From the NCBI GenBank assembly GCA_947568835.1, contig OX387611.1:5956001-6020000 (forward strand): a DNA stretch of 64,000 nt, read 5' to 3'. The DNA is from Protonemura montana. Lineage: Eukaryota; Arthropoda; Insecta; Plecoptera; Nemouridae. This document shows positions 10,143 through 22,149 of this stretch, piece after piece. Numbering within the stretch: the first letter of the stretch is position 1; each line of letters starts with the position of its first letter. Made by a program: the position numbers and the translations under genes. The notes under the pieces are model-generated. The model had not been told where the DNA came from, made no database searches, and saw only the letters and a list, made by a program, of their open reading frames with translations.

Positions 10143-10612
10143 GAAATGTCCAGCGCAGATGTGACGGTGAGTGTCCGCTCCTTTGCGTGGAGTGAAACAA
10201 GCACCCTGTCACGGAATGTCCAGCACAGAGGCGACGGCGAGTGTCCGCTTCTTTGCGTGGAGTGAAACAAGCACCCTGTCACGGAATGTCCAGCACAGAA
10301 GCGACGGTGAGTGTCCGCTCCTTTGCGTGGAGTGAAACAAGCACCCTGTCACTGAATGTCCAGCACAGAGGCGACGGCGAGTGCCGCTCCTTTGCGAGGA
10401 GCGAAACAAGCACCCTGTCACGGAATGTCCAGCACAGAGGCGACGGCGAGTGTCCGCTCATTTGCGTGGAGCGAAACAAGCACCCTGTCACGGAATGTCC
10501 AGCACAGAGGCGACGGCGAGTGTCCGCTCCTTTGCGTAAAGCGAAACAAGCACCCTGTCACGGAATGTCCAGCACAGAGGCGACGGCAAGTGTTCTGTCA
10601 CTCGCCTTCTGT
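10143..10612 (+). repeat. 70-bp minisatellite, locus 1 (~6.5 units)
   Basis: Unit begins GGAATGTCCAGCACAGAGGC and continues with GACGGCGAGTGTCCGCTCCT, TTGCGTGGAGCGAAACAAGC, ACCCTGTCAC; period 70. Each unit holds a potential hairpin CGCTCC-TTTGCGT-GGAGCG. Seventy is not a multiple of three, so the stop-free unit produces overlapping ORFs in all frames. Confidence 0.95.
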
Positions 10613-11425
10613 GAAGGAATGAATTAAAGATTTAGTTATGTAAAGTTGGATTTGAGACTAATTAAAAGGTCGTAGAATTTCCTCTTATCCTAATCTGATA
10701 ATTTTGTGGTTCTAAATCGCCTAATCTTTCAAAAGGTTTCTTTAGTCCTAGGAGTTGAACCCGGATCGAGGCATGTGGTTTTATTTGTTTCTTAGGGCAC
10801 TGTTTCCAGAGTACACTGTAAGTCACCTTAAGACTTGATACTTAGCTCTTTTTTCTACTAAGAAAGCTATGATAGAAGGTAATTCGAGATGACGATGCCG
10901 GTGTTGGTCTTTGGACGAGGGGCGAGGCGTGCACGCGGGGGGACTCCAGAGAGGTTAGGGTCAAAACACATTACCTATAATACCCGACGATGACGGTGGA
11001 ACTTTGATCAGAAATTTTATTTTTTTCGAATTTTAAATTACGATTAGTGAGTACAACATTTGAAAAGCGAAGATGGGAAGCTGTGAGAGTAGAAAAAAAA
11101 ATGGTTTACGAACGGTGTGTGAGAGAATGAAAAAAAAAACGAAGTAACGAACTCTTGGCCACGAATCTCCGTGAACTTTTATTATCGTCAGACGAAAGAT
11201 ATTATAAAAGAGTCCCATTAGATTCTACTCAGGCCAGATGTCCGTGAGAATGCTAAAGTGCATTTGACACAGACCTGTTAGTGGTCCTAGAAAATAAATT
11301 AACAAAGATGCAGAAAATGCAGTCAAAGCCGAGTGCTTGATGTTAGAAAGCAATTTAGACTATTTTGATTATTTTGGTGATAGTTACCATAGGGAAACCA
11401 GTGTTTAAGTGATCATTAAAGTTAA
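10613..11425. other. Intergenic, nothing recognised
   Basis: Mixed composition. A short GC-rich patch at about 10890-10955 (GAGGGGCGAGGCGTGCACGC) has no identifiable role. Confidence 0.4.
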
Positions 11426-11427
11426 GT

Positions 11428-11968
11428 TACACTGTGTTGGGTCAGGTATTAGATTGCTGACCACCGTGCGGTTTGGCGTGCTGGAAACACCGGTTCTCAT
11501 GAGATAACAGAAGTTGAGCAATACTGTGTTAGGTCAGGTTTTGGATAGCTAACCACCGTGCGGTTTGGCGTGTTTGAAACAATGGTTCTCATGAGATTAC
11601 CGAAGTTAAGCTCCAATGTATTGAGTCAGGTACTGGATGGGTGAGAACCAGTTCTGTTCGGGAGAGAGGTTGGAGGGATATAAGTTAGTACAGCAACTTC
11701 ATTCGCCTTGCTTAACAACCTCTCAACAGCATGGATTTGTAAATGAATCATTTTTTTTGTGCTGTATCGTCCTTCGGAAGGGACATTAAGCCGGTGGTCC
11801 CATTGGTCTTTGACAAGAGTAAGCTACGTGCCGGCACCGGATTTACCCTCCTCCCTTCTAGTCTAGGTTATGTCCATCATCATCCTCATTATCATCCACT
11901 CATAATCTGACGCCATTTGACGTAAGCCACAATACTCTTTGTTAAAACAGTGCGTCGTTAAACACAAC
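11428..11968 (+). mobile_element. 5S-headed SINE with tandem heads
   Basis: Two to three 5S-like heads (CCGAAGTTAAGC, GTCAGGTACTGGATGGGTGA) at 11428-11640 precede one body (GAGAGAGGTTGGAGGGATA, CTTCGGAAGGGACATTAAGC, GTGCCGGCACCGG) and the tail (AAACAGTGCGTCGTTAAACA at about 11945). The head retains internal pol III control motifs of 5S rRNA genes. Confidence 0.85.
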
Positions 11969-12309
11969 AAATACATCAACTCTCTTCAAAGGTGGATCGA
12001 GGTGTTGTGACAGAGCGTTGTTAAACGCACTCTATTTGATGTACATTGGATCTCACAGAGGCCATGTCAAACTGCGATGGTTTTCCCAGAATTGAAAATA
12101 ATTGTTCTGCCTTACACCAGCCACCTTTACGAACACTACTTACGTTTTGGAGATGGGCTATAAGAGTAGAAAACACTTCGGTCAAAAGAAATCTTTTAGT
12201 TTTTTGTTTGGAAAAGGTCTTTGATGTCTTGGATATATTTTTTTCTTGATTTTGGTCTAAAAAAAGTATTTTGTACCGATTTTTTAGGCTAAAAATCTCC
12301 TTTTTTTCT

Positions 12310-12548
12310 GTGCGTACATTCGACCTCTCTCCCGAACAGAACTGGTCATGTGCATGATGGTCACCCATCCAATACCTGACCCAGCGCAGTGTTGCTTAAC
12401 TTTCATCCCTCCAACCTCTCTCCCGAACAGAACTGGTCATGTGTATGATGGTCAACCATCCAATACTTGACTCAGCACAGTGCTGCTTAACTTCGGTGAT
12501 CTCACGAGAACCGGTATTTCAAACACGACAAACCGTTCGGTAGTCACC
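12310..12548 (-). mobile_element. 5S-SINE head segments, tandem
   Basis: Two reversed copies of the head plus CCTCTCTCCCGAACAGAACTGGTCATG, GTCACCCATCCAATACCTGA, then the 5S-like CTTCGGTGATCTCACGAGAACC. No body or tail follows. Confidence 0.75.
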
Positions 12549-13085
12549 CATCGAATTACTGACAGTAGTATTTGCAAAATACGATGCAGAGTATTAAACA
12601 TATTATAGGAGATCTCACCAGTTTCGATAATCTCTCGCAAATTGAGAAGAAAATCCACTGGCCCTAAAAAATATCTAAACTCAAAATTAATCAAATCCAT
12701 CTCTAGAGCCATTCACCTCTGACAGCCATCTGCCACACCAACTCTGTTGAACAGGTGATGACGTTTGACAGGTCTAAAGAGTAGCGCTCAGTGATAAATA
12801 GACCAAACACATCTACGACAGGTAACATGCTTAGGCGGGATAACCATAGCAACACTGTAACTACCATTCAAAGCCTTTCACTCCACAAGCCAAAGGCATA
12901 CTTCGTCATGCGTTGGCGTCGAAAAGGAATTCTCTTCGATCCACAGCTCTGAACCAAGGACCCGAGCTTTTGTTGGCCAAGTTGACCTCTGAATGAATGA
13001 CTTTTAAAAATCTATGCGAGTAAATAGTTCAATTAGTCCACCTACATGTTCGTCAAACATAGAGACGCAATAGACGATGTGCAAT
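12549..13085. other. Intergenic, nothing recognised
   Basis: Unique-looking sequence up to the large 129-bp array. No supported exon. Confidence 0.4.
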
Positions 13086-14349
13086 GAGACGAGGTGGGTT
13101 CTTGGCACGCTGCAAGCACAGCCATGGTGTGGTTCATACCCCACGACCTCCAGGCAAGGCTGGGATACGAGACATGGGACATGGAGGCAGGGTCCACATT
13201 AGGCAGGGCGCGATGGGACAGGGTGGGTTCTTGGCACGCTGCAAGCACAGCCATGGTGTGGTTCATACCCCACGACCTCCAGGCAAGGCTGGGACACGAG
13301 ACATGGGACATGGGGGCAGGGTCCACGTTAGGCAGGGCGCGATGGGACAGGGTGGGTTCTTGGCACGCTGCAAGCACAGCCATGGTGTGGTTCATACCCC
13401 ACGACCTCCAGGCAAGGCTGGAACACGAGACATGGGACATGGGGGCAGGGTCCAGGCAAGGCTGGGACACGAGACATGGGACATGGGGGCAGGGTCCACG
13501 TTAGGCAGGGCGCAATGGGACAGGGTGGGTTCTTGGCACGCTGCAAGCACAGCCATGGTGTGGTTCATACCCCACGACCTCCAGGCAAGGCTGGGACACG
13601 AGACATGGGACATGGGGGCAGGGTCCACGTTAGGCAGGGCGCGATGGGACAGGGTGGGTTCTTGGCACGCTGCAAGCACAGCCATGGTGTGGTTCATACC
13701 CCACGACCTCCAGGCAAGGCTGGAACACGAGACATGGGACATGGGGGCAGGGTCCAGGCAAGGCTGGGACACGAGACATGGGACATGGGGGCAGGGTCCA
13801 CGTTAGGCAGGGCGCAATGGGACAGGGTGGGTTCTTGGCACGCTGCAAGCACAGCCATGGTGTGGTTCATACCCCACGACCTCCAGGCAAGGCTGGGATA
13901 CGAGACATGGGACATGGGGGCAGGGTCCACGTTAGGCAGGGCGCGATGGGACAGGGTGGGTTCTTGGCACGCTGCAAGCACAGCCATGGTGTGGTTCATA
14001 CCCCACGACCTCCAGGCAAGGCTGGGACACGAGACATGGGACATGGGGGCAGGGTCCACGTTAGGCAGGGCGCGATGGGACAGGGTGGGTTCTTGGCACG
14101 CTGCAAGCACAGCCATGGTGTGGTTCATACCCCACGACCTCCAGGCAAGGCTGGGACACGAGACATGGGACATGGGGGCAGGGTTCACGTTAGGCAGGGC
14201 GCGATGGGACAGGGTAGGTTCTTGGCACGCTGCAAGCACAGCCATGGTGTGGTTCATACCCCACGACCTCCAGGCAAAGCTGGGACACGAGACATAGGAC
14301 ATGGGGGCAGGGTCCATGTTAGGCAGGGCGCGATGGGACAGGGTAGGTC
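13086..14349 (+). repeat. 129-bp minisatellite, locus 2 (~9-10 units)
   Basis: Units contain GGGTTCTTGGCACGCTGCAA, CACAGCCATGGTGTGGTTCA and AGGCAGGGCGCGATGGGACA, with a 129-bp period (13201 to 13330). Two units carry an extra ~44-bp duplication (GTCCAGGCAAGGCTGGGACA) at about 13450 and 13752, exactly 302 bp apart, showing a higher-order duplication. Apparent ORFs of up to 273 residues are repeat artefacts. Confidence 0.95.
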
Positions 14350-15415
14350 TTAGGCTGCTTTTTTTTACCTTTAGATGAATTGTTTCCCAATTGTCTGTAT
14401 CAAAACGTATATTACAATAGCAGTAACGGAAAAAGCTTTCACATTTGAAAACGTTCTTGAAACATCATGAAAAGAAGAATTAGTAATTCAAAACATTTTT
14501 CTTTTCAACCTGATAGAAAAAAAAACTATCTTCGCTCGACCAACGGCGAAAAAAAGTCCCTAGGGACAACGCACTTTCATTCTCGTCTGAGATAAACCAT
14601 CTTTTGCCGTATAACGAGAGTCGTAAATCCTAGCTGATCTTCTCTGGTCTATTTATTAGTAGCTTTATGGCCGACATTAATGTTGCTAGCCTGAGTATTT
14701 TTACAAACCCTTGTTTAATGCTATAGCGCAATCAGTGGGTACATGGTTTCGAGTGACCTCCAGACCTTGCCGAGATTGCGGACCAATTTGCTTTACCTAC
14801 ACTTATCCTCGGTATAGTGGGCTAATTACCTTCAAGGAAAGACCGTATGACATTTTATTTTCATTGGTTGTTATTGTCAATTTACTGAAAGTGTTTTATT
14901 TTTGTATTATGAAATAATTATATCCACTTCACACACTTGTCGGTCGAACCTTTTTGTTTTTAGAGAGATTTCTTTGTGAAAAAATTGATATTGATAAGAA
15001 TGTCTGTAATTTTATGATTGTCAAAGTAATTGTTTATATTTATTTTGTTCATTTATTTTGTTGACTGATAAAAGAAAGACAGATAAGCGGCAATTTGTCG
15101 GAGTTATTAATAGTTTAATACTGAGTATTGAAAAAAAAAACGTTTGTGAGTGTTATTTTTTTTTAATATTGCTAATTTATTCGAAAAATTAGATATATGA
15201 GTCTAAAAACCATATCAATATGAATTTTACACTCCCAGCTATTTTTAATTTCCAAGTTAGCTGATTACTATTTTAAAATATATATATTTACAGATCATAA
15301 TCAAAATAATTACAAAAGAAAAACAGAAAAAAGTAAGTACATTAGAAATAAATTCTACATTTTTTTAACTTTTTCGAATATTAAAATGTCTTATACAATA
15401 TAATAATTGAGATAT
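14350..15415. other. AT-rich intergenic, nothing recognised
   Basis: Includes a GC-moderate patch at 14560-14830 with a short ORF of no recognisable family, then AT-rich sequence with poly-A/T runs. Confidence 0.45.
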
Positions 15416-16112
15416 CCTATCCTTCGCAAGGGACTTTGAGTCGGTCTATTTTAAAAAACCTTTACAACGAAAGTCAGTATAGTAACTGCAATCTCCTTGC
15501 TCATCGACAGCATGGATTTGTGGAGGAATCCTGTTGTTCGCATTGTACCGTCCTTCGGAAGGGACGTTAAGCCGGTGGTTCCCCTTGGTCTTCGACAGGA
15601 GTAAGCTACGTGCCTGTACTGAGTACTTGCCACCGAACGGTTTGACGTGTTGGAAACACCGGTTCTCGTTAGATCACCGAAGTTAAGCAACACTGCGCTG
15701 AGTCAGGTATTGAATGGGTGACCATTATACACATGACCAGTTCTGTTCGGGAGAGAGGTTGGAGGGATGAAAGTTAGTACAGCAACATCACTCGCCTTGC
15801 TTATCAACCTCTTGACAGCATGGATTTGTAGAGGAATCCTGCTATTCGCGTTGTACCGTCCTTCGGAAGGGACGTGAAGCCGGTGGTCCCCTTGGTGCTT
15901 TTCGACAGGAGTAGGCTACGTGCCGGCACCGGGGCTAGGTTAGTTTCATCATCATTCTCATCATCATCCACTCATTCACCGACGCCATTAGACCAGTGCC
16001 GCATGACCAGATGTCAAAACAGTGCGTCGTTAAACACCACAAATAATAATAATAACCAACACCAGTGCCACAAGTCCCGTTGTCAAAACAGTGCGTCGTT
16101 AAACACAAGCAA
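15416..16112 (+). mobile_element. Two 5S-headed SINEs, one near full length
   Basis: A headless body (15416-15620) is interrupted at GTGCCTGTACTGAG by a full SINE. The full copy has a 5S-like head 15629-15725 (GGAAACACCGGTTCTCGT, CACCGAAGTTAAGCAACACT, ATTGAATGGGTGACC), a body 15745-15935 and a tail ending GTGCGTCGTTAAACACCACA at about 16040. A second tail copy follows at 16060-16107. Confidence 0.88.
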
Positions 16113-16854
16113 TTATCCATAATCACTGACACCTGTAAGTTTTTTGACAAACATTTTAAGCCAATTCTAATTGTACATGTCTAAAACCTCTAGACCTTGA
16201 TCCACTTACTTGGCTTCGTCTAAGACATTGACAAATCCAACCCAAATTTACCTTTCTGACACTGAGATATTAAACCGCAAGCGGTCGAATATTAAAAATA
16301 GTTTCTCTAGGTCTTGGCTGAAGATGCTAAATGGCTGAGTGTGACGTCTTTCAGCTTTTGACATGTCACAAGTCATGATGTTTTTGCCAGAATTAGTACA
16401 ACGCCCACTGGTGTTTCAGCGGTAAGCAATCATATTCGGAATATAAATAGCACAAAACATTTCTTTCAAGCTTGTTTGTGAATGAATTCACTGAATGAGA
16501 TTTGTGGCAAATACATGTTTGCAAACTGAATCCTTTTGAGAACGGATCTTAGTTAATAAAAACCGTTTTTAGCAGCTAAGTCATCTTTTCATTGTTGAAA
16601 TATGTTCTAATGTCACTTGAGTGATGCCCAATGGGTGTGAAAATACTACAGAAACGCTTAAAAAAATCTCAGTAGTTTTAAAGAAATTTAATTTAGATCA
16701 TTTTACATCAGATATTCATTTTTTTATTAGCGCCCTATCTATGAAATCTCGATTTAAATGGCAAAATCTAACAATAGGCTAATTATTTTTCTTATAAAAA
16801 ACACAAATAACCTCTAACAAATTGTTGCCCTTTTAAAATGTACTATGCTATTAA
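16113..16854. other. AT-rich intergenic, nothing recognised
   Basis: No repeats shared with the window and no exon candidates seen. Confidence 0.45.
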
Positions 16855-16925
16855 AAGGTTCTGTCTATTAGCTCAACTGGTTAGAGCAACACCAGTGACA
16901 GTTAAAAATTGGGTTCGAGTCTTTG
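16855..16925 (+). mobile_element. tRNA-like SINE head remnant
   Basis: TAGCTCAACTGGTTAGAGCAAC is a good A-box/D-arm and GGGTTCGAGTCTTTGACAG is the B-box with the 3' acceptor side (CTGTC ... GACAG pair). The anticodon region is degraded. The usual SINE tail is missing, so this is a decayed head, not a functional tRNA gene. Confidence 0.5.
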
Positions 16926-17026
16926 ACAGAATTCAAATTTTTGAGATACCGATCTGAAACGGGGAAACTGTAAATAAAGATTTAATTTAAATATATATTC
17001 ATAAATAGTATATAGGTGTATGCATT

Positions 17027-17112
17027 GACAGCTAGTGATCACGTGTTCGGGTGGGAGCACTCTCGCTCGGAGCTGGTGCAAACCCGCCCCGGTGCAGGCC
17101 AGTCGAAAACGC
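17027..17112 (+). repeat. Single-copy homologue of the 43-bp array's flank
   Basis: TCACGTGTTCGGGTGGGAGC, CTCTCGCTCGGAGCTGGTGC and GGTGCAGGCCAGTCGAA match the right flank of the 43-bp array (44635-44740), but only part of one array-like unit is present. This looks like an unexpanded copy of the element that carries the array. Confidence 0.65.
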
Positions 17113-17455
17113 AATTGATACAATTTTCCGAGGTCAAATTCTAACTTTACTAGAACCCAAAATAATGTCTTTGATAAAATAAATTGCAAATGACAGAAGC
17201 ATCCATCCAACAGAGACAATTTGATGGTCTTTGTATTCCTTCTCATAAAAGATATATTTAAAACAGTTTTGTTTCCAACTTCCTATAAGACTGTGATTTC
17301 AAGAAAATCACCTCCCACATAATTTTCATAAATCACAACAAAAAGGGCAAAAGGGATCTTCGCTCGATGAAAAAGTTCCCACGATAAGCAACAATTACAA
17401 GTCCTCTGCCTTGACCACTCGTCCGGAAATCCGGAAGCCTAAACCGTCAAAAAAA
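17113..17455. other. AT-rich intergenic, nothing recognised
   Basis: No feature supported; ends at the reversed 70-bp array. Confidence 0.4.
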
Positions 17456-18091
17456 TATCGCTCTACGCAAAGAAGCGGACACTCGCCGTCGCCTCTGTGC
17501 TGGACATTCCGTGACAGGGCGCTTGTTTCACTCCACGCAAAGGAGCGGACACTCGCCGTCGCCTCTGTGCTGGACATTCCGTGACAGGGTGCTTGTTTCG
17601 CTCCACGCAAAGGAGCGGACACTCACCGTCGCCTCTGTGCTGGACATTCCGTGACAGGGTGCTTGTTTCGCTCCACGCAAAGGAGCGGACACTCGCCGTC
17701 GCCTCTGTGCTGGACATTCCGTGACAGGGTGCTTGTTTCGCTCCACGCAAAGGAGCGGACACTCGCCGTCGCCTCTGTGCTGGACATTCCTTGACAGGGT
17801 GCTTGTTTCGCTCCACGCAAAGGAGCGGACACTCGCCGTTGCCTCTGTGCTGGACATTCCATGACAGGGTGCTTGTTTCACTCCACGCAAAGGAGCGGAC
17901 ACTCGCCGTCGCCTCTGAGCTGGACATTCCGTGACAGGGCGCTTGTTTCGCTCAACGCAAAGGAGCGGACACTCGCCGTCGCCTCTGTGCTTGACATTCC
18001 GTGACAGGGTGCTTGTTTCGCTCCACGCAAAGAAGCGGACACTCGCCGTCGCCTCTGTGCTGGACATTCCGTGACAGGGCGCTTGTTTTAT
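17456..18091 (-). repeat. 70-bp minisatellite, locus 2 (~9 units)
   Basis: Same unit as at 10.1 kb but inverted (GTGACAGGGTGCTTGTTTCG, CTCCACGCAAAGGAGCGGAC). It starts inside the hairpin part of the unit and ends after GACAGGGCGCTTGTTT, so breakpoints differ from other loci. Confidence 0.95.
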
Positions 18092-18838
18092 GAATTACTT
18101 TTAACCAAACTAATCCACGAACTGCTTACTCGCATTCAGGAACTAGTGGTTTTCACGTTACGGTTTAGTCACCTTAATTGTCAACGTTTTGACACGCTTG
18201 GCTGGCACCGATTGTCTACATAATTTACATGCATGCGATATGGGAGATGATTCGGAAGAAGACGACTGCTGTCAAATAATTGGTAATTTACGGTATTCAT
18301 TCATAATTTTGATGTCAATGTGGTTTTATATACGCGTTAGAGGAAGTTGGGCATGGACAGCATTTCATGGGAAGGATATTTTGTCTATTACATTGTTTGT
18401 GACTCTCTATGAATGAATGTTGAAAGAAACTTAAAAAAAACACGCGATTTTTAATTCAAATTATATACTGATGAGATATTATAATAAATAGCTTCGTTTT
18501 TTTTAGATTTTCTTGGTTTTAGACCCATAGTATTATTTTTGTCAAGGCTAGATTGATACAAAAATTACATCTGTGTCTATATGACCCAGGATAAACATTT
18601 ATTAAAGATGTGATATTCTTTTGGTTTGAAAGAAATGAGCCTAATAACATTTCAACCAAAACTATTAATAATTAGCCTAGTTGTGCTTGAGAGCAATTAC
18701 TTAGCTAATACCAATATATCTTTATCTCTGCAAAAGTTAAGACAAGTGTGCATTTAGGCAAGTAATAGCCTCCACCTTCAGAGAGGTAATAGTTGTTAGG
18801 ATTACCCAACCCAATTGATCGCCAATTTTGATCACGAA
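18092..18838. other. Intergenic, nothing recognised
   Basis: AT-rich. A 75-residue ORF near 18189-18416 has a mixed composition with no known motif. Confidence 0.45.
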
Positions 18839-18839
18839 T

Positions 18840-19365
18840 TTGTTACCGAACGGTGGCGGTGTTGTAAACACCGGTCCTCGTGAGTTTACTCTTCTCACTG
18901 CGCTAGGTCAGATATTGGATGGGTGACCATCATACACATGACCAGTTCTGTTTGGGAGAGAGGTTGGAGGGATGAAAGTTAAGCTACACTGCGCTGGGTC
19001 AGATATTGGATGGGTGACCATCATACACATGACCAGTTCTGTTCGGGAGAGAGGTTGGAGGGATGAAAGTTAAGCAACACTGCGCTGAGTCAGGTATTGG
19101 ATGGGTGACCATTATACACATGACCAGTTCTATTCAGGAGAGAGGTTGGAGGGATGAAAGTTAAGCAACACTGCGCTGGGTCAGGTATTGGATGGGTGAC
19201 CATCATACACATGACCAGTTCTGTTCGGGAGAGAGGTTGGAGGGATGAAAGTTAAGCAACACTGCGCTGAGTCAGGTATTGGATGGGTGACCATCATACA
19301 CATGACCAGTTCTCTTTGGGAGAGAGGTTGAAGGGATGAAAGTTGAGCAACAAATGTTACTACTA
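18840..19365 (+). repeat. 91-bp tandem array of 5S-SINE heads (~5 units)
   Basis: Each unit joins the 3' half of the 5S-like head (GTTAAGCAACACTGCGCTGG, TATTGGATGGGTGACCATCA) to the SINE segment ACACATGACCAGTTCTGTTC and GAGAGAGGTTGGAGGGATGA. GATGAAAG recurs at 18971, 19062, 19153 and about 19245, a 91-bp period. No SINE body follows. Confidence 0.9.
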
Positions 19366-19404
19366 GCAGTACCCGCTGCCTACGGCCGCTTTATATTTTG
19401 AGAA

Positions 19405-19740
19405 AGTGGGCATTTTGGTTTAAATTTACATTAACATTTACTTGTTCAAGGGTTAGAGCAGTCCTAAAGGATTATTCAAGAGTTATAGGACTGCTCTAAC
19501 CCTTGAAGAAGTAACTAGTAAATGTTACGAAACGTCGGGAAATTTTAGTTGTCCTTTACTTAGCATTCAAAATCCACTTCAAATAGTTTTTCTTAAAACT
19601 AGTGCTGAGAATAAATCAAGTAGACATGAGTTTAAAAACCATCATTCACTCGCCTTGCTTATCAACCTCTCGACAGCTCGGGTTTTGGGAAGAAATCCCG
19701 TTTTTCGAGTTGTACCGTCCATAAAGAAGTCTCTTCAGAT
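19405..19740 (+). mobile_element. Rearranged fold-back element plus SINE scrap
   Basis: TTACTTGTTCAAGGGTTAGAGCAGTCC, then inverted GGACTGCTCTAACCCTTGAA, GAAACGTCGGGAAATTTTAG and AGTAGACATGAGT match the fold-back family. A piece of 5S-SINE body (CTCGCCTTGCTTATCAACCTCTCGACAGC) directly follows at 19653. Confidence 0.7.
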
Positions 19741-20044
19741 TAATAATCAAAATCGTTTAGAAATTTCGCTTATTTCTTGCAAGCTTCAACAAATATTTTC
19801 CTAACTCTACAAGTTAAAGGAAATGATTAATACATATTTGGGTTGTAGTTATTGTTTTCCTGACAAAACTTTTTAGTAAAATGTTTACAGAATTAATTCA
19901 ATGAGTTTTTGATAAGCAGATAAAAAGTATTGGTAGTATTGGTAAGAAGCATAAGAGTTTTAGGAATGGAAAGAAAAACTTCCCAAAAATACAAATAAAA
20001 ACGCTTCGAATAACTGCTAATTTTATAGTTCAAGCCAGAGGACC
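19741..20044. other. AT-rich intergenic
   Basis: Nothing recognised. Confidence 0.4.
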
Positions 20045-20375
20045 AGTGTCAATGCCTATATTTTCTGCTAAGCAAACGAGCCAGCAAAACGTGGTAATAG
20101 TATATGCCACCAGATGGCACTAGCAGTCGTTCTTTTTAACAAACATCAAAAATAAAATAATCATAACCCAAAATATCAATGCGTTTTCATCAATCATTGA
20201 GGTTAGCATTGGTAAAGATTAATTGAGCATAGAGAAATAACAAAATGAAATTTCTTGAATCTCGATGGTAACTCCATTTCGTTTCATCCTCCATTCTAAT
20301 TACTAAAGTAGTCATTTGTCGGCCATTTTGTTGTGAAAACAGTTTTCAATTAGCGCTATATTAGAACAATAAATT
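20045..20375 (+). mobile_element. Element C, copy 2
   Basis: AGCAAACGAGCCAGCAAAACGTGGTAA, CAGATGGCACTAGCAG, CATCAATCATTGAGGTTAGCATT and GGTAACTCCATTTCGTTTCA match the family in the orientation opposite to copy 1. Confidence 0.75.
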
Positions 20376-21444
20376 ACCTGACAAAATCTTGCCAGACTAT
20401 GAAATGTATACCACCATAGAGAGCCAAGGAAACCACACGTGTCAAAAGGCAAAAAGCTTTGAGTTCCAACGTGCAGCGGCTATATCCTAGGTCAAATGTT
20501 CAGGTCATGGTCTTCTTTTCCAATATCGAAACTAGGTGCTCTTTTGACCTATGAGGCGAGGGGTCAAAATGGGTCAAAGAGTAACAAAGTTGGTGGTGAT
20601 TATCAAAATGGGTTACATGTCGATGGTTTGACGTATGCAGACAGACCTTTTGGTATGACCTCATAGTCCGTGGGGTTAGGGGCATGACTTTTAGTTCCGT
20701 CGTTTTTGTTTATGTTCTAGTTTATAAGACGAAGGTAAATGGTTTTGAATCTCTAAAGAAGTTTACTCTGCACACCAAACCAAACCACTCACCTTGTTAA
20801 TTTGCTGTTAAACGTCACAAAAATCCCTTTTTTCATTTTGCCCATTCCTTAAAGTTGTCCTATTTTTTTTTTTTAATAACGGAATTTTTCAAATATCTTG
20901 AAAAGCCAGCGTGCTACTTAAACAGAAAAAAAGCTAGATTAAATTTCAAATTCTGACCTCTGTATGCCACAAATCAAATTGCAACAAAGAGACGCAATCC
21001 TTTTTTCCGATCGCCTTCATCATGTTCGGCTTCCAATACTTCCATAACACAAGGAAGCCAAGGCACAAAGGTGTAGATCAGTGATTAAAACAAGCCAACA
21101 ACATTAATTACTCTCCGATTGAACAGCACTGCGTGATGCCGATTCGTCCTGCCCTAGGACAGCTCGCCAGGACAGCTATTGTCCAGAGTTGAAACAAAAC
21201 TCATTTAATTACATAGCTATGATTCATTGCTTCAAATTACAATGAACCTGAGTTATTTTGCAGTTTTTTTTTTGCTGTGATTTAGTTCGATTTTATGCCA
21301 CATATTTGCAAGGAATGTTGAGTTCAAAAACTTCAATTCAGTTCAGCGAAAGGACTTATGTTTCCGGGAGAGGCGTCAATGATTGTTTGGGGTGATATGC
21401 GGGCCGACTGCCATTGCAAGAAGCAAGAGAGTGCAAGTTAAAAA
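20376..21444. other. Intergenic, nothing firm
   Basis: Contains unique sequence with moderate GC at 20490-20700 and 21000-21200. No open frame with splice sites that I trust. Confidence 0.4.
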
Positions 21445-21745
21445 GCAGTGTTTCCAGCACACCTAACCGTTCGGAGGTCACACATCTAATACCTGACACA
21501 GCTCAGTGTTGCTTAACTTCAGTGATCTCACGAGGACCAGTGTTTCCAGCACGCCTAACCGTTCGGTGGTCACCCATCCAATACCTGACTTATCGCAGTG
21601 ATGCTTAACTTCGGTGATCTCACGAGGACCGGTGTTTCTAGGACGCCAAACCGTTCGGTTGTCACCCATCTAATACCTTAAACAGCGCAGTATTGCTTAA
21701 CTTCGGGCTTCTGACGATTACCGATGTTTTCAACGCGTCAAACTG
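21445..21745 (-). repeat. Tandem 5S-SINE heads (~3 units)
   Basis: Reversed 5S-like units with CACCCATCCAATACCTGACT, TTCGGTGATCTCACGAGGAC and CGGTGTTTC...ACGCCAAACCGTTCGG, spaced about 92 bp. Here the unit is the 5S-like head alone. Confidence 0.8.
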
Positions 21746-22149
21746 TTCTGTACAGCACGTTAAGAGACAGTTCTCCGAGTGAAGTCAAAGTGAAGAAGTA
21801 CGTACTTCACCTTTCATACTCGGACACGTTAAGAGTGCAATTACCTCAGTGGAGTACTTGCTTCTTTATTTGCTACTTTAAACGCACGGCAGCAGCAGAT
21901 GTCAATCGCTAAGATTTATGTCTCACACCGGGCAGAGTAGCCAGCAAATAAAACGTAAACACTTCTAAGCCAGTGACAAGAGTCATCTTCAAGGAAAAGT
22001 CTGCAAATTTGCCACATTCTGCTTGTCCATTTACGGAAATTAAATTACAGTGGGTTTTTTTCTTGAGGTGAAAGATCCCTTGTAGGTTGTTTGAGTTCGT
22101 GTAAGGATAAAATAAGATTAACAACTCATTTCACACACTTAAAAGATAA
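21746..22149. other. Unique sequence
   Basis: No feature recognised between the 5S-like units and the 70-bp array. Confidence 0.4.

Noticed and set aside
13084-14353. ORFs of 136-273 residues with a 43-residue repeat, both strands
   Set aside because: Frame-preserving 129-bp minisatellite; both strands are open equally and there is no conserved domain.
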